Shown here piece after piece: positions 18,907 to 27,059 of a stretch of 64,000 nt of DNA. Where the stretch lies: the NCBI GenBank assembly GCA_964518335.1, contig CAZFDT010000020.1, positions 1-64,000 on the forward strand. Reading direction: 5' to 3'. Both the position numbers and the translations under genes were made by a program. Source of the stretch: CAZFDT01 sp964518335. GTDB taxonomy: Bacteria; Planctomycetota; Phycisphaerae; Phycisphaerales; Phycisphaeraceae. The notes under the pieces were generated by a model. The model worked only from the letters and a program-made list of their open reading frames with translations, was not told where the DNA came from and did no database searches. Position 1 is the first letter of the stretch; every line of letters starts with the position of its first letter.

Positions 18907-19353
18907 ATGAAGAGTCCCCTGACTCACAACACGATCTTGACGTGCGAAGCATGTGCTGCCGTGCTCGGATCTCTGATCGTGTGCGCGTGCGAGCAAGCCG
19001 CTTTGGAACCAGACAGTCGTGAAAGCTATTTCACACGGCCGCCTGCTGAAACCTCCGTCGCCGCCGCGCGAGCGTCCGTCAATGAGTTCATGGATATGCT
19101 GGAGAAGGGATGTACCGGTGAGTTTCTTTGCTACGTGGAAGAAAATGGCGTGGGGGCATACGTCTGGGCGCGGGTGGACACACGCCGATCAACCAGGCAG
19201 GGTCTTTGGGGAGAGATTCTCGTCACGCCCGAGCAATGGAAGATCATCAAGCCCGAGCAACCCATCACTGCGATGCCCAGCGCGATACTCGACTGGAAGG
19301 CGCAGTGCGATGGGGAAGAGCGCATTCACGGATACTTCACAAGGCAACAATAG
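18907..19353 (+). CDS. putative small lipoprotein, unknown function
   Basis: 148 residues starting at an ATG after the toxin gene. A hydrophobic segment AAVLGSLIVCAC followed by EQAALEPD suggests an atypical lipobox. The mature part has an acidic helix (VNEFMDMLEKG) and a beta-rich stretch EENGVGAYVWARVD. The base composition is lower in GC than that of core genes. No ribosome site stands out and no family was recognised. It lies within the accessory island. Confidence 0.4.
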   Translation: MKSPLTHNTILTCEACAAVLGSLIVCACEQAALEPDSRESYFTRPPAETSVAAARASVNEFMDMLEKGCTGEFLCYVEENGVGAYVWARVDTRRSTRQGLWGEILVTPEQWKIIKPEQPITAMPSAILDWKAQCDGEERIHGYFTRQQ

Positions 19354-19383
19354 GCACGAGACTGGTTTTCGAGGAGCGACGGC

Positions 19384-19587
19384 GTGACCGAACTCAACAC
19401 CAATTGGGCCGCCCTGCACGGCGATCGCTTTCGCGGGGCGGACGTGCTGGTGACGGGCGGGGCGGGGTTCATCGGGTCGCACATCGTCGAGGCGCTGGCG
19501 GCGCTGGGGCAACGCACCAGCACCGCAACGTCAAAATGCCGCACCGCCCAACGTGAAGACGGGGGAGCGGTCGGCTCTGTGGGTTGA
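19384..19587 (+). pseudogene. truncated 5' copy of the epimerase gene
   Basis: Begins like the intact epimerase at 20258: a GTG start after GAGGAG, then LHGDRFRGADVLVTGGAGFIGS and HIVEALAALG, the NAD-binding beta-alpha unit. Homology ends abruptly at 19509 and the frame continues for 26 unrelated residues to a stop. It is therefore a broken or partial duplicate of about 40 codons. The DUF6883/DUF4926 cassette lies between it and the full gene. Confidence 0.75.
19450..19509 (+). repeat. direct repeat, left copy (60 bp)
   Basis: 60 bp with 59 identities to 20324-20383; the only difference is C/T at the 33rd base. Flanking sequence before it is similar but more diverged, and sequence after it is unrelated. 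Confidence 0.9.
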
Positions 19588-19605
19588 TGGATGAGGCGAG
19601 GCATG

Positions 19606-19938
19606 ATGCTCCCCCATGCGCAATTGGCCATTGTGGAACGCGAGAAGGTTGTCGATTATCTGTTGGAGGCGGCTCATCCGGATAATGGCGGCAAGGCGGC
19701 GTTCTTTTCTGCGATGGGGTTTACGCGTCGAGAGTGGCATATCCTCGCCGAGGCGTTGCGGCGGCACGCGCTCAATACGGTGGTGACGCGTGAGCTAGAA
19801 TCGGTGCATGGCTGCAAGTATGTCCTGGAAGGCCCGATGGACACGCCTTGTGGCAAAGCGCCTCGGATTCGGTCAGTCTGGATTATCGACCAGGGTTCAC
19901 CGACGCCCCGGCTGGTGACGGCGTATCCTTACGAGTGA
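19606..19938 (+). CDS. DUF6883-type small protein
   Basis: About 110 residues: LPHAQLAIVEREKVVDYLLE, then FFSAMGFTRREWHILAEALRR and a C-terminal beta part RIRSVWIIDQGSPTPRLVTAYP. This pattern (a LP-A-A-V-E-EK-DY-L start and a W-I...P-L-T-Y end) is that of DUF6883 proteins. They often sit beside DUF4926 genes and are suspected toxin-antitoxin-like or phage-related pairs. Starts at 19591, 19603 and 19606 are possible. GAGGCGAGG upstream fits the last two. Composition is lower in GC than that of core genes. Confidence 0.65.
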   Translation: MLPHAQLAIVEREKVVDYLLEAAHPDNGGKAAFFSAMGFTRREWHILAEALRRHALNTVVTRELESVHGCKYVLEGPMDTPCGKAPRIRSVWIIDQGSPTPRLVTAYPYE

Positions 19939-19949
19939 CAGGAGCGGCC

Positions 19950-20180
19950 ATGATGAAGGAACACGAACGAGTAGTGCTGACCGAGGACGTGCCCGGTGAA
20001 GGGCTGGAGGCGGGGGATGTGGGGACGGTGGTCCACGTCTATCGGGACGGGCAGGCGTACGAGGTGGAGTTTGTGACGCTGGCGGGGCGCACCGCAGCCG
20101 TGGTCACGCTGGAGCGGGCGCAGGTTCGGCCGGTCAATCCTCGCGAGATCACGCATGCCCGGGAAAGAGCAGTGGCGTAA
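19950..20180 (+). CDS. DUF4926-type small protein
   Basis: 76 residues with the DUF4926 pattern: HERVVLTEDVPGEGLEAGDVG then GTVVHVYRDGQAYEVEFVTL and VTLERAQVRPV. This is a small SH3-like beta barrel. AGGAG lies six bases before the ATG, and the gene starts 11 bases after the DUF6883 stop, so they form a two-gene cassette. A role as the antidote or partner of the upstream protein is inference from the recurrent pairing. Confidence 0.75.
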   Translation: MMKEHERVVLTEDVPGEGLEAGDVGTVVHVYRDGQAYEVEFVTLAGRTAAVVTLERAQVRPVNPREITHARERAVA

Positions 20181-20257
20181 GGCCGCCAAAGCCCTTGATC
20201 GGAGTGATCAGATCTGATTTTCATCATGGCGAAAGCAATAGTCCCAGGAGCAATTGC

Positions 20258-21262
20258 GTGAACGGAGTCACTAGTGATTGGACAGGGTTGCACGGCAACC
20301 ACTTCCGCGGCGTACAAGCGCTCGTGACGGGCGGGGCGGGGTTCATCGGGTCGCATATCGTCGAGGCGCTGGCGGCGCTGGGGGCGCGCGTGCGCGTGCT
20401 TGATGACCTGTCCGGCGGCGACCGCCGGAATGTGGACGGGTTCGCCGGCGTCGCCTTCACCGAAGGCTCGATCCTCGACGAGGCGCTGGTGCGACAGTTG
20501 ACCTCGGGCTGCCGGTACGTGTTTCACCAGGCGGCGCTGGGGTCGGTGCCGCGCAGCGTCGAGCAGCCGGTGCGGTACAGCCAGGTGAACGTGACGGGGA
20601 CACTCCACGTGCTGGAGGCGGCGCGGGCGGCGGGGGTGGAGCGGGTGATGTTTGCCGCCAGCAGCAGCGCCTACGGGGACACGCCGACGCTGCCGAAGGT
20701 CGAGACGATGCCGGTCTCGCCGCGGAGTCCCTACGCGGCGAACAAGGTGGCGTGCGAGGCGCTGATGCAGGCGTATGCGTGCAGCTACGGGCTGGACGCG
20801 GTGTCGCTGCGCTACTTCAACATTTTTGGGCCGCGCCAGAACGCCAACAGCGCCTACGCGGCGGTGATCGCCGCGTTCGCCAAGGCCCTGATCGCCGGCG
20901 AGCCGTGCACGATCTACGGCGACGGCGAGCAGTCGCGCGACTTCACCTTCGTGCATAACGCCGTGCATGCGAACCTGCTGGCGGCGCGTTCGCCGCGGCG
21001 TCTGGAGGGCCGGCCCGTCAACGTCGCCTGCGGCCAGCGCGTGACCGTCAACCAGCTCGAGGCCGCCATGCGAACGCAGATGGCGCCGCAGGTCGGCCCG
21101 CCACGACACCTGCCCGACCGCGCCGGCGACGTCAAGCACTCGCTGGCCGACCTCGACCTCGCCCGGACGCTGCTGGACTACCGCCCGATCGTCAGCTTCG
21201 ACGCCGGCCTGCCCGTCACCACCGCGTGGTATCAGCGCGCGATCGCCGCGGCGCCGCGCTAG
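20258..21262 (+). CDS. NAD-dependent sugar epimerase/dehydratase
   Basis: 334-residue extended SDR of the UDP-glucose 4-epimerase group. It has the NAD motif TGGAGFIGSHIVEAL, DDLSGG, a Ser/Tyr/Lys triad (ASSSAYGD and SPYAANK), RYFNIFGPRQN and GDGEQSRDF. Together these point to a UDP-hexose(NAc) C4-epimerase-like enzyme for surface polysaccharide synthesis. The start is GTG after CCAGGAG. The stop codon overlaps the stop of the convergent truD (CTAG). A broken copy of its 5' end lies 800 bp upstream. Confidence 0.88.
   Translation: MNGVTSDWTGLHGNHFRGVQALVTGGAGFIGSHIVEALAALGARVRVLDDLSGGDRRNVDGFAGVAFTEGSILDEALVRQLTSGCRYVFHQAALGSVPRSVEQPVRYSQVNVTGTLHVLEAARAAGVERVMFAASSSAYGDTPTLPKVETMPVSPRSPYAANKVACEALMQAYACSYGLDAVSLRYFNIFGPRQNANSAYAAVIAAFAKALIAGEPCTIYGDGEQSRDFTFVHNAVHANLLAARSPRRLEGRPVNVACGQRVTVNQLEAAMRTQMAPQVGPPRHLPDRAGDVKHSLADLDLARTLLDYRPIVSFDAGLPVTTAWYQRAIAAAPR
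20324..20383 (+). repeat. direct repeat, right copy (60 bp)
   Basis: Partner of 19450-19509 within the NAD-binding segment of the intact epimerase; 59 of 60 bases are identical. Confidence 0.9.
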
Positions 21263-22614
21263 GCCGCCGGGGGCTGCTCGTCCGCCGACTCGGTGTCGCT
21301 GGCGTCGTTTTTCATGATCTCGCGCAGGGCGATGGTGGCGAACGTGCCGCGGGCGAGCTCGAAGGCGACGCGGATGTAGGGTCCGTGCTCATCGACGCCG
21401 GCGGACAGGTCGGGGTCCTTGAGAAACTCGCGGAGCGAGCGGCGTTTACCTTCGAGGCGGCGGCCGTGCTCGGGCGCGACGAAATGCTCCTCGGCCAGAT
21501 CGAACGCGGCCAGGGCGTCGCGTTCGAGGCGCAGCGGCTCGCCGTCGGGGCGCATCATGCTGGGCCCCCACAGCGGGCCGGTGGGCGACACGTCGTGGCG
21601 GGCGATCCGGCCGTCGGGCGCGTTCTCGAGCGCTGCAGTGGCCTCATCGACGGCGAAGACGGCGCGGTTGTCGTGCTTGAACGCCAGGTCGCCGGGCAGG
21701 AGGCGGTCGAACGTGCCGCCGCGGAGTCGGGCGTCGAGCACGTGGTTGAAGATGGCGCTCTGCAGCGCCGAGAGCATGAAGTCGAGCTGGATCGGGTCCA
21801 TGCGCAGCACGACGTCGCGTGGCGGGCGGTGCTGGCGCAGGCCGTCGAGCGGCTGGCGCTCGTGTCGGAGGAAGCGGGGCCAGAGGCTCAGCGCGGTGTC
21901 GAAGTCGCCGCGTTCGTAGGCCTCGCGCCCGGCGCGGACGGGGGGCGAATCGGTGTCGCGCGGGTGGCCCAGCAGTTCGTCGAGCAGCTCCTTCCACTGG
22001 CCCAGGAGGAGGCATCGGCCCAGCAGGTGGTTGTTGCCGCGGTAGCCGAAGCGCTGGGGCCCGACGTAGTTGGGGATGCCCGCTGCAGTGAGCTGGTCGA
22101 GGGTGCGCTTGGCGTGGGTGACGCTTTCGACGCGCACGTCGCGGATGCGGATGACGAAGCGGTTGCCCGCGTGGTGGCCGGTACGCAGCTTGTTGGCGTG
22201 GCGGGTGTGCCAGAGGACGCGGCAGCGGTCGTACTCGATGCGTTCGATGTGCTGCGGCTCGATCTCGCGGCCGGGGCAATGCACGCTGAAGAGCTGGCGC
22301 GTGATGGCGTGCTTGTCCTTGAGTCCGGCGAAGCCCACGGCCGCGCGGTTGACGCCGAAGGCCTTGGCGATCCGCCGCACCGCGTCGGTGGTGGTGAGCT
22401 GGCGTTTCTCGACGAAGAGGTAGATGTGCTCGCCGCTGCCGGACAGTTCGTAGAGGGGCTGCTCCTCGACGAGAAAGTCCTCCGGCCGCACCTTGATGCG
22501 CCCGCCGACGCCGGGGATGTCGGGGGTCGTGTAGGCGAGGGATGGATGATGGATGATGGATGATGGATGATGTGAAAGATCAGAAGACATCGCCACGTTC
22601 CGCTCTGGCATCAT
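21259..22614 (-). CDS. truD: tRNA pseudouridine synthase D
   Basis: Makes pseudouridine 13 in tRNA. The catalytic block GFAGLKDKHAITRQ, the N-terminal KVRPEDFLVEE, NYVGPQRFG and the late ARGTFATIALREIM identify TruD. The length is 451 residues if translation begins at 22614, or 443 from the ATG at 22590. About 30 N-terminal residues precede the conserved core and are encoded by a heptamer repeat. The first alternative start after the repeat is a GTG inside the KVRPEDF block. It starts 17 bases after ilvE, so the two are co-transcribed. Confidence 0.93.
   Translation of the reverse strand: MMPERNVAMSSDLSHHPSSIIHHPSLAYTTPDIPGVGGRIKVRPEDFLVEEQPLYELSGSGEHIYLFVEKRQLTTTDAVRRIAKAFGVNRAAVGFAGLKDKHAITRQLFSVHCPGREIEPQHIERIEYDRCRVLWHTRHANKLRTGHHAGNRFVIRIRDVRVESVTHAKRTLDQLTAAGIPNYVGPQRFGYRGNNHLLGRCLLLGQWKELLDELLGHPRDTDSPPVRAGREAYERGDFDTALSLWPRFLRHERQPLDGLRQHRPPRDVVLRMDPIQLDFMLSALQSAIFNHVLDARLRGGTFDRLLPGDLAFKHDNRAVFAVDEATAALENAPDGRIARHDVSPTGPLWGPSMMRPDGEPLRLERDALAAFDLAEEHFVAPEHGRRLEGKRRSLREFLKDPDLSAGVDEHGPYIRVAFELARGTFATIALREIMKNDASDTESADEQPPAA
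22544..22571. repeat. tandem heptamer GGATGAT x4 in the start of truD
   Basis: Four perfect copies in a row. The last part, TGATGGATGATG (22561-22572), is also the left arm of a 12-bp perfect inverted repeat with 22609-22620 (36-base loop). As 7 is not a multiple of 3, gain or loss of one unit shifts the truD frame. Confidence 0.9.
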
Positions 22615-22631
22615 CCATCAGACCACAACGA

Positions 22632-23576
22632 TCAATCCTCCGGCGCGTCTTTGGCCACGAGCTTGTGGAACGCGTCGGTGAGCTTGCGAGTCAGGCGGCC
22701 GGGCTTGCCGTCACCAATGCTGCGCTTGTCGATGCTCGTCACCGGGATGATCTCGGCGGCGGTGCCGGTGAGGAACATTTCGTCGGCGGTGTAGAGGTCG
22801 TGCTTGGTGATGTCGGTGTGGAGGACCTTGATGTCCATGTCGTGGGCCAGGCCGATCACCGTGTTCATGGTGATGCCTTCGAGCACGCCGGCGTGCAGCG
22901 GGGGGGTGATGAGGATGGGCTGATCGCCGTCGCTCATGAATCGGCGGACGATGAAGATGTTGTCGCCGGTGCATTCGGCGACGAAGCCCTGGGCGTTGAG
23001 CATGACGGCCTCCATGCACCCGGCGTCGATGGCTTCGATCTTGGCCAGGATGTTGTTCAGGTAGTTCATGCTCTTGATGCGCGGGGACAGGGCGGCGGGG
23101 TGGTTGCGCATCGTCGAAGCGGTGATGACGGCCAGGCCGTTGTCGTAATGCTCGCGTGGGTAAAGTGCGATGGCGTCGGCGATGATGAAGACGATCGGGT
23201 GCTTGCAGGTGAAGGGGTTGAGCCCGAGCGTGCCGACGCCGCGGGTGACGCACAGGCGGATGTAGCCATTGACGGTCTTGTTGGCCTCGACGGTCTGGCG
23301 GGTGGCGCGGGCCATGTCGTCGATGGACAGCGGGATGTCCATGCGAATGGCCTTGGCCGAGTCGTAGAGTCGGCGCAGGTGGCTGGCGAGCTTGAAGATG
23401 CGGCCGTTATAGACGCGGATGCCCTCAAACACGCCGTCGCCGTAGAGCAGGCCGTGGTCGAAGACGCTCACGACGGCCTGGTCGGCGGGGACGAGGCGAC
23501 CGTCAAGCCAGACGAGCTTGGGGCCACTTCCGGGGGGGGCGGCGTTCTCAACGGTCGGTGCGGTCGCGGTGGGCAT
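22632..23576 (-). CDS. ilvE: branched-chain amino acid aminotransferase (class IV)
   Basis: 314-residue PLP enzyme of fold type IV, transferring amino groups to or from leucine, isoleucine and valine. Visible: FDHGLLYGDGVFEGIR, the PLP Lys in RIKSMNYLNNILAK, VAECTGDNIFIV, and GTAAEIIPVTSID. The start at 23576 has AAGGTGAA just upstream; longer frames have no support. A variable N-terminal segment (about 20 residues) includes one copy of the recurring ACTTCCGGGG motif. It lies between tsf and truD on the same strand. Confidence 0.93.
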   Translation of the reverse strand: MPTATAPTVENAAPPGSGPKLVWLDGRLVPADQAVVSVFDHGLLYGDGVFEGIRVYNGRIFKLASHLRRLYDSAKAIRMDIPLSIDDMARATRQTVEANKTVNGYIRLCVTRGVGTLGLNPFTCKHPIVFIIADAIALYPREHYDNGLAVITASTMRNHPAALSPRIKSMNYLNNILAKIEAIDAGCMEAVMLNAQGFVAECTGDNIFIVRRFMSDGDQPILITPPLHAGVLEGITMNTVIGLAHDMDIKVLHTDITKHDLYTADEMFLTGTAAEIIPVTSIDKRSIGDGKPGRLTRKLTDAFHKLVAKDAPED

Positions 23577-23718
23577 GGGGTTCACCTTGGATCGTAGCGC
23601 ATCGGACAGTATCGCCGATCCGGCAGCGTCTGGCGAATCATCATGCTCATTCACGGTGGCACGACGCACTCGTCGAGCAGCAGCGTCATGCCGCGGACTT
23701 CTGTCCGGCGTGTCGGAC

Positions 23719-24540
23719 TTACCCGCCCACCTGGTATCGCACGAAGCTCTTGACCGTCACGCCCTTGGGCAGCAGGTCGCCGATCTTCTTCTTGTCGTCC
23801 TTGATGAACGGCTGCTTGAGCAGCACCGTCTCTTCGAGGAACTTGCGAATCTTGCCCTCGACCATCTTCTCGGCGATCGCCTCGGGCTTGCCCGACTCCA
23901 TCGCCTGGCCCTTGGCGATCTCGCGCTCCTTGGCGATCACGTCGGCGGGGATGTCGTTGTCGGTCACGCCCAGCGGCACGGGGCTCACCGCGCTGATGTG
24001 CATGCACAGGTCCTTGAGCAGATCATCTTCCGCCTGGCCTTCAACCTCGACGACGACGCCGATCTTGCCGGTGAAGTGGACGTAGGTCCCCACCTTCCGT
24101 CCGGGGGCGCCCATGACGCGGCCGCGGCGGAACTGCACGTTCTCCTTGGTGGTCAGGCGCACGTTGTCGATGGCGGCCTGCATGGCGTCGGTCTTGCTCA
24201 CCTCGCCGCCGGCGGAAGCATCCTGCTTGAGGGCTTCTGCACTGACGGTGGCGACCATCGCCTTGAACGCGTCGTTGCCGGCGGTGAAGTCGGTCTCGGT
24301 GTTGATCTCGACGATCGCGGCCCTGGTCTTGTCCGGGGCGACGGCGACGCCGATGCGTCCTTCCGCCGAGGCGCGGTCGGAGCGGCTGTCCATCTTCGCC
24401 AGCCCCTTTTTCCGCAGCAGGTCCACCGCCGCCTGCACGTCCCCGCCCGTCTCGGTCAGCGCGGCCTTGCACTCCATCATCCCCAGCCCGGTCTTCTGGC
24501 GCAACTCGTTCACGTCCTTGGCAGTAATGGCGACAGCCAT
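23719..24540 (-). CDS. tsf: translation elongation factor Ts
   Basis: Nucleotide exchange factor for EF-Tu. 273 residues with LRQKTGLGMMECKAAL at the N-terminus (UBA-like) and the TDFTAGNDAF signature, followed by the dimerisation core. In most bacteria rpsB is directly upstream; here the upstream neighbour is a divergent lower-GC gene pair, so the rpsB-tsf link is broken at this site. Confidence 0.96.
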   Translation of the reverse strand: MAVAITAKDVNELRQKTGLGMMECKAALTETGGDVQAAVDLLRKKGLAKMDSRSDRASAEGRIGVAVAPDKTRAAIVEINTETDFTAGNDAFKAMVATVSAEALKQDASAGGEVSKTDAMQAAIDNVRLTTKENVQFRRGRVMGAPGRKVGTYVHFTGKIGVVVEVEGQAEDDLLKDLCMHISAVSPVPLGVTDNDIPADVIAKEREIAKGQAMESGKPEAIAEKMVEGKIRKFLEETVLLKQPFIKDDKKKIGDLLPKGVTVKSFVRYQVGG

Positions 24541-24687
24541 CGCGGCGGCTCCTTGACAATTGGCTCGTTGGGATCAGTCGAAGACCACCACCATAGCGGA
24601 AATAACGGGGATTGTCATGTCGCGGCGATCTTGTCGATCTGCTTGAGGGGCGGTACACTTGACCTGCACCTCATGGAGACCGGGGTT

Positions 24688-25602
24688 ATGACCATAGCGG
24701 CATGTCACGTATGTCCAGAAGGAGTAGTCCTTGGCTGCGATAGCACTTCCACAGTGACGGTAAACACCGGGACTCTCCAAGAGCAGCATTACTACAGAGA
24801 CTATGAGCAGAAGCTGTTCGAGATCGGCGAGCCGGAAAGCACCGTAGCCTTGGTAACTTGGGGAAGTGGTCGATTCGGTACGATCAGCCACCGCACGATG
24901 GCGGCTCGCTTGGGTGTACGGCACGCGAATGGGGAGTTTGCAGCACTAAAGGACATGGCGGACAGATTGGCCGCGGATGTTTGGCAAGCCATGCAATCCC
25001 AGTTTGGCCCCGCCCTGGCCGAGGCCCGCGATCTCTATGCAAAATGGCAGCAGGACCCGAACAGTACTACGCCCGAAGAATGGAACCGCCTCATATTCCT
25101 GTACAACCGCTACGGTGGGGGTTACTTCTTGGGCGGCAGATTTGCAGTCGGAGAGGATTGCGCAGCCTATGAAATTGTATGGAATGTTTTAGGGACACGA
25201 GTAGACGTCGTTCCACACGAGGCCCCGTACTTTCGAGGCCAATCCCACATCATGGAGCGGCTCATATTCGGCTATGACCATCTGCTGGCCGACCGTATTA
25301 AAGCTTCAGGAAAATGGACCGGGACGGACGATGAATTAGCTAACGCCATGGCACCCAGTCACCTGATCGTTCGCCCCGAACTGTTGCCCATTCGTGACGC
25401 GATCGACTGGATTCACACAGTGATCCATACGACAATAAGGGCAGTGAAGTTTGCGGGTCAGCACGTTTGCGGCGGCCCCGTTGAACTCGCGGTAATTACA
25501 ACGGACCGCCCGTTTCGCTGGGTCTGCCACAAACGGCTGGATGCCGCTATCATTACCGCGCAGGAAGGACCAAAGACATGGTCGTCGCCCAACCAGCACT
25601 GA
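24688..25602 (+). CDS. proteasome-beta-like Ntn hydrolase
   Basis: 304 residues. After removal of Met1, Thr would be the N-terminal nucleophile. Counting from it, Asp17 falls exactly in GVVLGCDS, as in proteasome beta subunits, and a Lys in QKLFEI stands where the catalytic Lys33 block (KIFxI) is expected, 8 residues later than usual. VTWGSGRFG resembles the glycine turn that follows. There is no propeptide. The length exceeds HslV and the C-terminal third is unique. GGAG eight bases before this ATG supports the start. GC and codon use are lower than in neighbours, suggesting transfer. The next gene overlaps it by 25 bases. Confidence 0.65.
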   Translation: MTIAACHVCPEGVVLGCDSTSTVTVNTGTLQEQHYYRDYEQKLFEIGEPESTVALVTWGSGRFGTISHRTMAARLGVRHANGEFAALKDMADRLAADVWQAMQSQFGPALAEARDLYAKWQQDPNSTTPEEWNRLIFLYNRYGGGYFLGGRFAVGEDCAAYEIVWNVLGTRVDVVPHEAPYFRGQSHIMERLIFGYDHLLADRIKASGKWTGTDDELANAMAPSHLIVRPELLPIRDAIDWIHTVIHTTIRAVKFAGQHVCGGPVELAVITTDRPFRWVCHKRLDAAIITAQEGPKTWSSPNQH

Positions 25603-25844
25603 CACACAACTTTCCCACGACGTGCGACAACCCAATGCGTGAGGCGATGCTTCGCGCATATGTTCAGCGTGTGCAGGCGGAGCGAGCCGTGGAGCGGGGC
25701 GAAGCCACCCCGCTGCCGGTCCAGGAGCAAGTTACGCAACCAGAGCGGGTGCTACGTGACCCCTTCCCTTCGGTTCGCATGCCTGTAGCGACCGACACCG
25801 GCGAGCCATCCATCAGTGAAGTTGAACCCTCCGCGTGTGCTTGA
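25578..25844 (+). CDS. small partner protein, unknown function
   Basis: 88 residues, helical in the middle (REAMLRAYVQRVQAERAVE) and with a Pro/Glu-rich, probably disordered C-terminal half (ATPLPVQEQVTQPERVLRDP). The ATG lies inside the end of the Ntn-hydrolase gene, with AGGAAGGACC in front, so translation is coupled. No family was recognised. A role as regulator, inhibitor or substrate of the upstream enzyme is only an idea from the overlap. Confidence 0.5.
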   Translation: MVVAQPALTHNFPTTCDNPMREAMLRAYVQRVQAERAVERGEATPLPVQEQVTQPERVLRDPFPSVRMPVATDTGEPSISEVEPSACA

Positions 25845-25942
25845 GGGAATGATCCCGATGGCACACTCGTCTGCATTTCGTTCTGAGTTCACTCGTTTCT
25901 CGTACGTTCCTCGCTGAGCGAGTCGTCAACAGCGGCAGGGCT

Positions 25943-26935
25943 TCATATATCGCCGGTGATCTGGTCGTAGAAGGCGACGTAGTTGTCTTTGTCCTTGCTG
26001 GCGCGGCACTGCATGGCGGCGCGGGGGTGGCGGTTGAGCAGGCCGGTGAGGTTGTAGGGGATCAGCGGGCCCCACTCGACGCTGTCGCGGAGCTTGAGGA
26101 AGTGGTCCTGGAGCAGGGCGAGGATGGGGCGGAGCTTGAACTTGGGGTTCTTGAGGAAGCCCAGGAGCAGCTCCATGGGACAGTTGCCCGCGCCGCGGCC
26201 CAGACCCGCCATCGTCGCGTCGGCGCGGTTGGCGCCGAGGATGATCGCCTCGATCGTGTTGGCGAAGGCGAGCTGCATGTTGTTGTGGGCGTGGATGCCC
26301 ACCTCCTTGCCCGAGGGGGCCAGTGCAGCCTGATACTTCTTGACCAGGTGATCGACCTGCTCGCGGTAGAGCGAGCCGAAGCTATCGACCACGGCCACGG
26401 CGGAGGCGGGCGTGCCGGCGATCACCGCCAGGGCCTGATCGACCTCGACCTCCTGCACGGTCGAGATGGCCATGAGATTGCACCACGTCTCGTAGCCGTG
26501 CTCGTGGGCGTGGTGGATCATCTCGACGGCCTCGGGGATCTGGTTGACGTAACAGGCGACGCGCACCACGTCGATGACGCTGTCCTTCTTGGGCCCGATC
26601 TGCTTCTTCCAGTCGCACTTGCCGGCGTCGGCCATGACGCAGAGCTTCAGCCCCCCGCCCCCGGAAGTAGCGGGCGAATGGTCGCCGACGACGCGGCGGA
26701 GGTCTTCCTCCTCGCAGAACTTCCAGTCGCCGAACTTCTCGCGCGGGAACTGCTGCAGTGACCCTTTGTACCCGATCTCCATGTAATCGACGCCGGCGGC
26801 GACGCAGGCGTCGTAAACCGCGCGCACCAGCTCGTCGCTGAAGCGATGGTCGTTGATCAGCCCGCCGTCGCGGATGGTGCAGTCGAGCACCTTGAGCTGG
26901 GGGCGATAGGTGATCCACGGGGCGATGTCGGACAT
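25943..26935 (-). CDS. HMGL-like aldolase (pyruvate carboxyltransferase family)
   Basis: 330-residue TIM barrel of the HMG-CoA lyase/4-hydroxy-2-oxovalerate aldolase group. The metal/catalytic start motif LDCTIRDGGL, GVDYMEIGYKG, VVDSFGSLY, GIHAHNNMQLA (His-x-His) and GLGRGAGNCPMELLL are all present. It probably catalyses a metal-dependent aldol cleavage or condensation of a 2-oxo acid; the substrate is unknown. A Gly-rich insert (PATSGGGG) encoded by the ACTTCCGGGG motif interrupts a loop at about residues 88-95. No acyl-CoA or aldehyde dehydrogenase partner lies nearby. Confidence 0.8.
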   Translation of the reverse strand: MSDIAPWITYRPQLKVLDCTIRDGGLINDHRFSDELVRAVYDACVAAGVDYMEIGYKGSLQQFPREKFGDWKFCEEEDLRRVVGDHSPATSGGGGLKLCVMADAGKCDWKKQIGPKKDSVIDVVRVACYVNQIPEAVEMIHHAHEHGYETWCNLMAISTVQEVEVDQALAVIAGTPASAVAVVDSFGSLYREQVDHLVKKYQAALAPSGKEVGIHAHNNMQLAFANTIEAIILGANRADATMAGLGRGAGNCPMELLLGFLKNPKFKLRPILALLQDHFLKLRDSVEWGPLIPYNLTGLLNRHPRAAMQCRASKDKDNYVAFYDQITGDI

Positions 26936-27059
26936 GGCGCGGGTTCCTGGGTGGGCGGCGTATTGTCGCCAAGCCCGGCCAGGCCGCAACCGCGGCGGCC
27001 GTCACGCCGGCGACAGCCCAGTCGTGTCGTATGGTTGCAGTGGTCTGGCCCGCGCGACT

